Translations under genes and position numbers: made by a program
The notes under the pieces: generated by a model
The model's database searches: none
Told to the model about the DNA's origin: nothing
What the model saw: only the letters and a program-made list of their open reading frames with translations
Shown here: one piece after another, positions 1 to 8,092 of the stretch
Layout of the letters: each line of letters opens with the position of its first letter
Numbering within the stretch: position 1 is the stretch's first letter
Source of the DNA: CANDYO01 sp964627795
Lineage (GTDB): Bacteria > Pseudomonadota > Alphaproteobacteria > Rickettsiales > CANDYO01
Assembly (NCBI GenBank): GCA_964627795.1
Contig: CAZVLF010000009.1
Location: 18,329 to 82,328 of the forward strand
Direction: 5' to 3'
DNA length: 64,000 nt

Positions 1-2
1 CA

Positions 3-3000
3 ACCATGCAACCCATATCTCAGCCAAGTGCGCAACCATCTAAGCAGCCGACGGTGCAACCTACATCTCAGCCAAGTGTACAACCATCTAAGCAACCAGT
101 ATCGCAGATGACAACTCCGCTTCATGATCAACCAACGACACAACCAACGTCTCAACCAACAAGGCATCCATCTATGCAACCAACATCGCAACCAAGTGTT
201 CAGCCAAGTTCTCAACCTAACTTTCAACCATCATCACAACCAACTAACCAACCCACTAGCAACCCAAGTTCTCCTACAGGACAGCCAACTTCAGCACCTA
301 CAATATTAGAAAAAGAAATATTTGGATTTGTTGATTTAAACAAGCTAACTCATTATGAGGGCATTACAATAAGTGGAAAAGCATCTTTTGATGCAAGTGG
401 ATCTTCAGTAGCAACAGCAGGAGATTTTAATGGTGATGGTTATGATGATGTTATTGTTGGTGCTCCTTTAAATTCTCCTTTATCAAGAACAAAAGCAGGG
501 AGTGCTTTTATTATTTATGGAAGTTATGGTAATGCTATACCAAAAGAGATAAATCTTGCTAAAATTAATACATATCCTTTTACTCAAATATATGGACCTG
601 CGGCTGGATATCAATGTGGTATTATTGTTAGTGAGGCAGGGGATTTTAATAAAGATGGTTATAGTGATATTATCATAAGTTGTTATTATGCTTCACCAAA
701 TTCTTTAGAATATGCAGGAGCTGTTTATGTAGTTTATGGTAATAGCAATAAAGCTGCTTCAATTGATCTTGCTAGCCTCTCTAAAGCTCAGGGTTTTGTT
801 ATTTATGGCGCTAGTTCATATGACTATTTTGGTTTCTCAATTGCTGCTGTTGGCGACATTAATAATGATGGTTATGAAGATATAGCCCTTGGAGCTCCAA
901 CGGCTTCTCCAAACTCTAAAACTAAATCAGGAATAGTTTATCTTGTTTCGGGTAAGGATAATCAAGATAACATAGATTTATCTATACCTTCTCATAATAA
1001 TAGAACTGTTCAAATTTATGGTGCTAACTCTGGAGATTATTTTGGCTATTCCATTAGCGGAAAAATAGATGTTGATAAAGATAATTGTTCAGATCTTATA
1101 ATCAGTGCTAATTATGCTTCAGATAATACAAGGATTAATTCTGGTACAACATACATAATATTCGGTAATTTTAGTGGTTCAAGTTTAAATTTAGCTAATT
1201 TTGGTTTATCTCAAGGAATTAGAATATATGGCGCTAATGAAGGAGATAGAAGTGGCTATACTGTAGGTAATGCAGGAGATTTTAATCATGATGGAATTGA
1301 TGATATATTTATTTCTGCACCATATTCATCTCCTTTATCAAGATCTCAAGCAGGAAATATTTATATACTTCATGGATTAAATTATACAATTGACGTAGAC
1401 CTTGCTAAATTCAATAAAAACTTAGGCGTTTCTGTTTATGGCTCAAAAGCAAATGATAATATTGGAACCATGGTTCATTATGCTAGAGATATTAATAATG
1501 ATGGTTGCAGTGATTTAATAATAGGTTCTCCTTTAAGTTCATATTCTTCAAGAAATAAATGCGGAAAATCTTATCTTTTGTATGGAGCAACTGCAACTAA
1601 AGATTATGATCTAGCAAATATAGGTTCTGATAGAGCATTAACTATAGTTGGTGCTAATTCTTTAGATTATAGTGGAATATCTGTTAGTGCTGCAGGTGAT
1701 TTTAATAATGATGGCTATGATGATTTAGTTATAGGAGCTTATGGTGGTTCTCCAAATTTAAAAACTCAATCTGGTTTAAGTTATATTATTTATGGAGGCT
1801 TTAATGCTCCTACTAGCCAGCCTACAACTCAACCAAGTTTACAGCCAAGTAGACAACCAAGTAATCAACCAACGTCTCAACCAACAATTCAGCCAAGTAA
1901 TCAACCAACTACTCAGCCAAGCTCACAGCCAAGTTCGCATCCGAGCAACCAACCAACGTCTCAACCTACAGTTCAACCAACATTACAACCATTTTCATTG
2001 CCAACGTCACAACCTTCTGGCCAACCAAGTACACAGCCAACTAGACAACCAAGTAATCAACCAAGTACACAGCCAAGTAGACAACCAAGTAACCAACCAA
2101 CTATACAACCAAGTACACAGCCAAGTAGACAACCAACTGCACAACCAAGTAAGCACCCAATAGCTTTTCCAACTGCTGAACCATCTTCTGTGCCGACTAG
2201 GGTGCCAAGCGGAAGATATACTAGAAAACCAACTTATACTCGCACATCATCTCCTAGTAAAAAACCAACTATGCAGCCATCAAGCCATCCTTCAGTTTAC
2301 CCAACAATGCAGCCTACATCTATTCCAACTTCTCAGCCAAGCATGAGTGCTACTTCAGTGCCTAGTTCTGTTCCATCTTCAAAACCAACAGACTATCCTA
2401 CTTCTCAGCCAAGTTCTCAGCCAACTGCTCAGCCTTTTGTACTTCCTACTGCTATACCTACTTCTCAGCCAAGTTCTCAGCCAACTGCGCAACCAGTTTT
2501 AAACCCAACTTCTTATCCAACAGCACAGCCCGTTGGTTACCCAACTTCTCAACCAAGTACGCAGCCAAGCAGAAGCCCTAGTGCACAACCAACATTACAA
2601 CCATCTAGCCACCCAAGTTCGCAGCCAACATTACAACCTACTTCTCCTACTTCTCAGCCAACATCACAACCTACTATTTTAGCTAAAGAGATAAATGGTT
2701 TTATTGATTTAGCAAAATTAAGTCATTACCAGGGATTCAATGTAGGAGGAAAATCATCTAAGGATGCAAGCGGAACTTCATTAGCTTCGGTTGATTTTAA
2801 TGGTGATGGTTACGCTGATGTGGTTGTTGGTGCTCCTGAAGCTTCACCTTTATCAAGAAAAAGCGCTGGTAGTGTATTTGTTATTTATGGAAGTTATGGA
2901 AGTGCTATACCTTTAAATATAGATCTTTCTAATAGCAATATATATAGTTTTAAAGAGATTTATGGACCAGGAAATGGATATAAATGTGGAATTTCACTTA

Positions 3001-5186
3001 ATAATGCCGGTGATTTTAATGGAGACGGATATAGCGATATTATTATCAGTTGTTACTTAGCTTCACCAAATTCATTAGATTATGCAGGGGCGGTATATGT
3101 AATTTACGGTGGTAAAGATACTAATACTCCAATAGATCTTGCAAATCTTGATAGATCTCAAGGTTTTTCAATTAATGGAGCTAATTCATATGATGCTTTT
3201 GGTTCATCAATAGCTGCAATTTATAGTGTAAATACTCCTTATAGTAAGATAGTAGCTTGTGCACCTAATGCTTCTCCTAACTCACTAACCAATTCTGGTA
3301 AATGTTACATTATTAACGGGAAAAAGAATCAAAATAATATATATTTATCTAACTCTAATGATCTTAATCAAATTATTCAAATTAATGGTGCAAATCCTGG
3401 TGATCACTTTGGTTTTGCAGCAATTTCAGGTGGTATTGATGCTAATGGCGACGGGCAACCAGATGTTGCTATAAGTGCCAAAGATGCTTCAGATGCAGGG
3501 ATTAATTCTGGAACAACTTATCTACTATTTAGTAATTTTAGTAATTCAGTTATAAATTTAGCTGAATTTAATTCATCTCAAGGAATTAAGATATTTGGGC
3601 CATCAGAGGCAAGTTTTAGTGGTTATGGACTGGCAGTTGGAGATTATAATAATGATAAGCAAAATGACCTTATAATTAGTGCTCCATTTGCTTCTTTTGA
3701 TTCTACAAGAACTCAAGCAGGTATAATTTATGTTTTAACTAGCTTAAATAACACTTCTAATATTTACTTATCTAAAATAGATAATAATAAAGGAACATTA
3801 ATAATTGGAGATAAATCTGGTGATAATATTGGAAAAGTTATAACAGCTTCTGATGTTAATGGTGATGGAAACAGTGATTTAATTATAGGTTTGCCTGAAT
3901 TTTCTTATCAATCAAGAAATAAATGTGGGAAAGTAATTGCAATATATGGAAGAAGCAATCCGCAATCAATTGATATTAAGAAACTTAATGCTGCAGAAGG
4001 ATGGAGTATAATTGGGCCATATTCACTATATAACTTTGGTACTTCTGCGGCTGTGGGTGATTTTAATAATGACGGTAATTATGATATTTTTGCTGGTGGA
4101 CCTGGAGCATCACCAAACTCAAGAACTCAATCAGGCTCTACTTCAATAGTTTTTGGTGGTTATAATGCCCCAACTAGCCAGCCAACAAGCAGTCCTACCT
4201 CGCCAACAAGCAGGCCCACTTCTTTTCCAACGGGGCTTAACTCACCTGTTCCTGAAGCTAGTGATAAGAAGCAAGGAACTTTTACAAGCGCGGTGATAGC
4301 TTCTATTGTTGGTGTTGGTGGTGCTGGGCTTGCAGCAATGGTTATTACAGGCATATTTTGGGATACATTTAAAGCAATAGTAACTGTGAAAAATACAGTG
4401 AAATTTTTTAAATTTACTTATAAAACAGCTAAAAACACACCTGGTTTTATATATAAAGCAGTTATTAATACTCCAGAATTTTTATATAAAGCAGTTATTA
4501 ATACTCCAGAATTTTTATATAATGCAGCTGTTAATGCCCCAGAGTTTTTATATAAAGCCGCTGTTAATACTCCTGGATTTTTATATTCTGGGTTTAAGAA
4601 ATTATTTGATATGGCTAAGAAAGAAATAGAATCTATAGAAAAAGAAGACTCAATTGATAATAATGGAGGAGATATTGAAAACCAAACAAAAGATTTAAGC
4701 CCATCTGATTCAAGTAGAAAATCTATTAATAAGGTAGCTCCATTTGATGATAAAAGTGGTTTAGATAAAGGAGAATTTAAGTCACCAAGTGGTAAATTTA
4801 TTCCATTTAGTTGGGGTAATGGTAAGGAAGCAACTCAAGTAGCTCCACTTTCAACTGCTGATGATGCACTAAGAACACATGCAGATGCTCTAATTCATCC
4901 CGAAATTCAAAGTGCTCGTTTAAATCAAGTTGTTCCAATTAGACTTATTACCGAATACGAAAATCAAGTAGAAGTAAGGCGCCCATCTCCAGTGATTGAG
5001 TCTTATAGTTCAGATATTGAAAGTGAAGTTAGTTTTGATAGTTCTGATGATGAAGAATGGCAAAGTATTATGCGCAATTTAAATTCAGATGATGAAAACA
5101 TTGAATCTGAACATGTTTCAAGTTTACAATTTGTGGGAAATAGTGGAAATAATACTGATTCACTTTATCATCAAAACGCATATTAA
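3..5186 (+). CDS. Integrin-like FG-GAP double beta-propeller surface protein with PTSQPS linkers (5' partial)
   Basis: The frame is open to the left edge and starts inside Pro-Thr-Ser-Gln repeats, so the true start and any signal peptide lie outside the window. Order, numbered from the Met at base 6: PTSQPS-type repeats 1-100; propeller 1 about 101-597 with seven FG-GAP blades carrying calcium-loop motifs such as GDFNGDGYDDVIVGAP; a second PTSQPS linker about 598-888; propeller 2 about 889-1387, also seven blades, of which the third has lost its DxNxDG loop; a membrane span about 1429-1453; five 11-residue repeats (NTPEFLYKAVI-like) about 1474-1530; a hydrophilic tail ending in an acidic Ser/Asp/Glu stretch. 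A large outer region, one span and a short tail mimic integrin alpha topology. FG-GAP propellers usually bind calcium and protein or sugar ligands. An adhesin role is inferred; the domains are clear. The PTSQPS repeats resemble those of stramenopile proteins, so eukaryotic origin or convergence is possible. Confidence 0.85.
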   Translation, partial: TMQPISQPSAQPSKQPTVQPTSQPSVQPSKQPVSQMTTPLHDQPTTQPTSQPTRHPSMQPTSQPSVQPSSQPNFQPSSQPTNQPTSNPSSPTGQPTSAPTILEKEIFGFVDLNKLTHYEGITISGKASFDASGSSVATAGDFNGDGYDDVIVGAPLNSPLSRTKAGSAFIIYGSYGNAIPKEINLAKINTYPFTQIYGPAAGYQCGIIVSEAGDFNKDGYSDIIISCYYASPNSLEYAGAVYVVYGNSNKAASIDLASLSKAQGFVIYGASSYDYFGFSIAAVGDINNDGYEDIALGAPTASPNSKTKSGIVYLVSGKDNQDNIDLSIPSHNNRTVQIYGANSGDYFGYSISGKIDVDKDNCSDLIISANYASDNTRINSGTTYIIFGNFSGSSLNLANFGLSQGIRIYGANEGDRSGYTVGNAGDFNHDGIDDIFISAPYSSPLSRSQAGNIYILHGLNYTIDVDLAKFNKNLGVSVYGSKANDNIGTMVHYARDINNDGCSDLIIGSPLSSYSSRNKCGKSYLLYGATATKDYDLANIGSDRALTIVGANSLDYSGISVSAAGDFNNDGYDDLVIGAYGGSPNLKTQSGLSYIIYGGFNAPTSQPTTQPSLQPSRQPSNQPTSQPTIQPSNQPTTQPSSQPSSHPSNQPTSQPTVQPTLQPFSLPTSQPSGQPSTQPTRQPSNQPSTQPSRQPSNQPTIQPSTQPSRQPTAQPSKHPIAFPTAEPSSVPTRVPSGRYTRKPTYTRTSSPSKKPTMQPSSHPSVYPTMQPTSIPTSQPSMSATSVPSSVPSSKPTDYPTSQPSSQPTAQPFVLPTAIPTSQPSSQPTAQPVLNPTSYPTAQPVGYPTSQPSTQPSRSPSAQPTLQPSSHPSSQPTLQPTSPTSQPTSQPTILAKEINGFIDLAKLSHYQGFNVGGKSSKDASGTSLASVDFNGDGYADVVVGAPEASPLSRKSAGSVFVIYGSYGSAIPLNIDLSNSNIYSFKEIYGPGNGYKCGISLNNAGDFNGDGYSDIIISCYLASPNSLDYAGAVYVIYGGKDTNTPIDLANLDRSQGFSINGANSYDAFGSSIAAIYSVNTPYSKIVACAPNASPNSLTNSGKCYIINGKKNQNNIYLSNSNDLNQIIQINGANPGDHFGFAAISGGIDANGDGQPDVAISAKDASDAGINSGTTYLLFSNFSNSVINLAEFNSSQGIKIFGPSEASFSGYGLAVGDYNNDKQNDLIISAPFASFDSTRTQAGIIYVLTSLNNTSNIYLSKIDNNKGTLIIGDKSGDNIGKVITASDVNGDGNSDLIIGLPEFSYQSRNKCGKVIAIYGRSNPQSIDIKKLNAAEGWSIIGPYSLYNFGTSAAVGDFNNDGNYDIFAGGPGASPNSRTQSGSTSIVFGGYNAPTSQPTSSPTSPTSRPTSFPTGLNSPVPEASDKKQGTFTSAVIASIVGVGGAGLAAMVITGIFWDTFKAIVTVKNTVKFFKFTYKTAKNTPGFIYKAVINTPEFLYKAVINTPEFLYNAAVNAPEFLYKAAVNTPGFLYSGFKKLFDMAKKEIESIEKEDSIDNNGGDIENQTKDLSPSDSSRKSINKVAPFDDKSGLDKGEFKSPSGKFIPFSWGNGKEATQVAPLSTADDALRTHADALIHPEIQSARLNQVVPIRLITEYENQVEVRRPSPVIESYSSDIESEVSFDSSDDEEWQSIMRNLNSDDENIESEHVSSLQFVGNSGNNTDSLYHQNAY
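4465..4600 (+). repeat. 33-bp tandem repeats encoding an 11-residue repeat
   Basis: Just after the membrane span of the FG-GAP protein the DNA repeats every 33 bases, encoding NTPEFLYKAVI and variants about five times. The first two full units are almost identical in DNA, so expansion looks recent. Eleven-residue periods commonly form amphipathic helices, so this may be a membrane-parallel or stalk helix; that is inference. Confidence 0.75.
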
Positions 5187-5211
5187 AAATAAAGAAATTT
5201 AAACTTGATAG

Positions 5212-5245
5212 ATAACAGCACTAAATTTTAGTGCTGTTATTTTTC
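5212..5245. terminator. Bidirectional intrinsic terminator between convergent genes
   Basis: A near-perfect inverted repeat, AACAGCACTAAA at 5214-5225 and TTTAGTGCTGTT at 5227-5238, is followed by ATTTTTCT. It lies between the ends of the FG-GAP gene (plus) and the first fibre gene (minus) and could serve both. Confidence 0.75.
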
Positions 5246-5256
5246 TATGATCTTTT

Positions 5257-7950
5257 TTAATAAGGAGTGATATCCGTAATAAATAATGATTCACATTGTA
5301 AAGCACGCAGTTTAATATTAAAACCACTATAATTAAAACTTTCACACTGTCCCCAACTTAGACCATCATCATCACTAGTTTGATACGCTACACCAGTTAA
5401 ATATTTGATACACATTAAACGATTTTTAAGCATTGAAAGAGAATCATTTGGTGAGGTTATCTCAAAGTAATTTTGATTGCTAATGCAATCTTCAGCTGAG
5501 TTATAGATTCTAACTGATCTATCAAAATTAATTAATCCTGTTAAATCTACATCTAGCATTGAACCACCAATTATGCTATTAGCAAATTGGTTAGTTGTTA
5601 ATGATCCAGTAACTTTTGATACAGAAACTGATGAAATTTTAGCATCTAATAATGTTTGATCAGCAATTTGTGATGTATCAAGTGAGCCAGTAATTTTTGA
5701 TGCTGAAATAGAAGATATTTTAGCATCTATTACTGCATTATCAGCAATTTGGTCATTAGTTAAAGAGCCAGTAATCTTGCTTGCAGAAATAGTGTCAATC
5801 TTCTCATCTTTAATAGATGAATCATCAATACTATTGGAACTAAAGCTTCCTTGTATTAAAGTTGCATCAAGGGATAAAATTTTTTCATCTGTAATCGCAC
5901 CATCAGTAATTTTAGAAGAATCAATATTCCCAGTTATTTTTGAGGCAGAAACAGAAGAAATTTTAGGATCTATAACTTCATTAGCTGCAATTTTATTTGC
6001 TGCATCAATAGAACCAGTAACTTTGCTTGCAGAAATAGATGAAATTTTAATATTTCTGATAGAATCATCAGCAAATTGTGAATAAATTAATGACCCAGTA
6101 ACCTTGTTTGCAGAAACAGATGAAATTTTACTATCAATAATAGTTGAATCTGTAAAACTTATGTCAGCAAAAATTCCATCTATTGATGATGCAGAAACAG
6201 AGGAAATTTTATCATCAGTTACTGCATTAAGAGCAATTTGAGCATCAGTTAAAGAGCCAGTTACTTTATCAGCAGAAATAGTATCTATTTTAGCATCTAT
6301 TACAGCATTAAGATCAATTTGAGCACCAATTAAAGAGCCAGTTACTTTATCAACAGAAATAGTATCTATTTTAGCATCTATTACAGCATTATTAGCAATT
6401 TGCGTAGAATCTAAAGCTCCGTCAATTTTGCTTGCAGAAAAACTATCTATGTTACTAGATATAATGGATGAATCATAAATACTCTCTAAATCAAACGAAC
6501 CAACTATTGAGGATGCAGAAATTGATGAAATTTTTTCATCGGTTATTTCACCATCCTTAATTTGAGCAGCAACTAACGAACCAGTGATTTTTGAAGCAGA
6601 AACAGAGTCAATTTTTTCATCTGTTATTTCACCATCTTTAATTTGAGCAGCAACTAACGAACCAGTGATTTTTGAAGCAGAAACAGAGTAAATTTTTTCA
6701 TCTGTTATTTCACCATCTTTAATTTGAGCAGCAACTAACGAACTAGTGATTTTTGATGCTGAAACAGAAGCTATTTTACCATCAGTTATTGAATTATCAG
6801 CAATTTGAACACCAGCTATACTGCCAGTGATTTTTGCTGCAGAAAGGCTTGAAATTTTTTCATCAAGAATTGAATTATCACTTAAAAGTGAAGCTGATAT
6901 GTTAATAATTTTACTTGATGCAAATGATGAAATTTGCACATCAGTGATGAGGTCTGAAATTTGTGAAGCTGGTATTGAACCTGTTATTTTTGATGCAGAA
7001 ATAGTTTCAATTTTAGCATCTGTTATTTCACTATCTTTTATTTGAGAAGCAACAATTGAGCCAGTGACTTTATTGGATGAAATTGATGAAATTTTATTAT
7101 CTGTTATTGCATTAAGAGAAATTTGAGCATCTGTTAAAGAACCAGTGACTTTAGTTGCAGAAATTGATGAAATTTTATCATCTGTTACTGCATTATTTTC
7201 AATTTGCTTATCAGCTAAAAAACCAGTAATTTTGCTTGCTGAAATTGATGAAATTTTATCATCTATAACTTGACTACTACTAATTTGAGAGGAATCTATA
7301 GAACCAGTGATTTTGCTTGAGGAAATTGATAAAATTTTAGCATTTGTTACTGTATTATTTTCAATTTGCGCACCAGTTAAAGAGCCAGTGACTTTATTGG
7401 ATGAAATTGATGAAATTTTATTATCTGTTATTGCATTAAGAGAAATTTGAGCATCTGTTAAAGAACCAGTGACTTTAGTTGCAGAAATTGATGAAATTTT
7501 ATCATCTGTTACTGCATTATTTTCAATTTGCTTATCAGCTAAAAAACCAGTAATTTTGCTTGCTAAAACTGATGAAATTTTAGCATCTGTTACTGCAAAA
7601 TCTGCAATTTGAGAAGTTGCTAAAGAACCTACAAATTTTGAAACAGAAATTGTGCTTATTTTTGCATCATTTATAGATGAACTAGCAAAATGATTTGATG
7701 TGACAGCTTCAGTTAAATCAGAAAAACCTAAACTAGTGCTGGTTAAAATAGGAAGGTTAGTAATTTTACTAAGACTTATACTTGATATTTGCCAATCAGC
7801 TATTAAAGAACCAGTGATTTTAGAGGCGTCTACTGAAGAAATTTTTGCATCTGTTATTGATAAATCTTCTACTTGTGAGTTGGTTATAAAATTTGTAATT
7901 TTTGATGATGATATGGAGCTAATTTTTGCATCGACAATTCTGGCAACCAT
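5257..7950 (-). CDS. Fibre-like protein 1 of 27-residue repeats with Cys-containing C-terminal head
   Basis: This 897-residue protein is almost wholly built from a 27-residue repeat with two halves, roughly QIADxxITDAKISSV and SASKVTGSLxxS. The ITDAKI/ADGAIT pattern resembles phage tail-fibre and trimeric beta-structured shaft repeats (similarity by eye, no search). The repeats run from the N-terminus with no signal peptide or membrane span. The last ~90 residues are non-repetitive, with four spaced Cys (AEDC, LMC, GQC, LQC) and an aromatic C-terminus, a layout shared with the next two minus-strand genes. The start ATG at 7950 has a purine-rich AGAAGGAA stretch upstream. It is the last of three tandem paralogues and ends at the shared terminator. 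Likely a secreted or surface fibre; how it is exported is not visible. Confidence 0.75.
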   Translation of the reverse strand: MVARIVDAKISSISSSKITNFITNSQVEDLSITDAKISSVDASKITGSLIADWQISSISLSKITNLPILTSTSLGFSDLTEAVTSNHFASSSINDAKISTISVSKFVGSLATSQIADFAVTDAKISSVLASKITGFLADKQIENNAVTDDKISSISATKVTGSLTDAQISLNAITDNKISSISSNKVTGSLTGAQIENNTVTNAKILSISSSKITGSIDSSQISSSQVIDDKISSISASKITGFLADKQIENNAVTDDKISSISATKVTGSLTDAQISLNAITDNKISSISSNKVTGSIVASQIKDSEITDAKIETISASKITGSIPASQISDLITDVQISSFASSKIINISASLLSDNSILDEKISSLSAAKITGSIAGVQIADNSITDGKIASVSASKITSSLVAAQIKDGEITDEKIYSVSASKITGSLVAAQIKDGEITDEKIDSVSASKITGSLVAAQIKDGEITDEKISSISASSIVGSFDLESIYDSSIISSNIDSFSASKIDGALDSTQIANNAVIDAKIDTISVDKVTGSLIGAQIDLNAVIDAKIDTISADKVTGSLTDAQIALNAVTDDKISSVSASSIDGIFADISFTDSTIIDSKISSVSANKVTGSLIYSQFADDSIRNIKISSISASKVTGSIDAANKIAANEVIDPKISSVSASKITGNIDSSKITDGAITDEKILSLDATLIQGSFSSNSIDDSSIKDEKIDTISASKITGSLTNDQIADNAVIDAKISSISASKITGSLDTSQIADQTLLDAKISSVSVSKVTGSLTTNQFANSIIGGSMLDVDLTGLINFDRSVRIYNSAEDCISNQNYFEITSPNDSLSMLKNRLMCIKYLTGVAYQTSDDDGLSWGQCESFNYSGFNIKLRALQCESLFITDITPY

Positions 7951-8054
7951 GATTTATTTCCTTCTTTTAAAGTTATTTATTATTTTTAATCTAGCTAATG
8001 TAAATATTACCTAAAAGCAATATAACAATATTCTAATTTAATTATTAATTGAAA

Positions 8055-8078
8055 GGTTAAGCATATTTATGCTTAACC
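8055..8078 (-). terminator. Intrinsic terminator downstream of fibre gene 2
   Basis: Perfect 10-bp inverted repeat GGTTAAGCAT (8055-8064) and ATGCTTAACC (8069-8078) with a 4-base loop. On the minus strand it lies just after the stop of the second fibre gene and is followed by TTTC. It suggests fibre genes 1 and 2 are transcribed at least partly separately. Confidence 0.7.
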
Positions 8079-8092
8079 TCTTTAAAAGCAGC

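Noticed and set aside
1792..2163. Overlapping plus-frame Gln/Asn-rich protein inside the PTSQPS linker
   Set aside because: It is the shifted reading of the proline-rich repeats of the FG-GAP gene; low complexity with no start signals.
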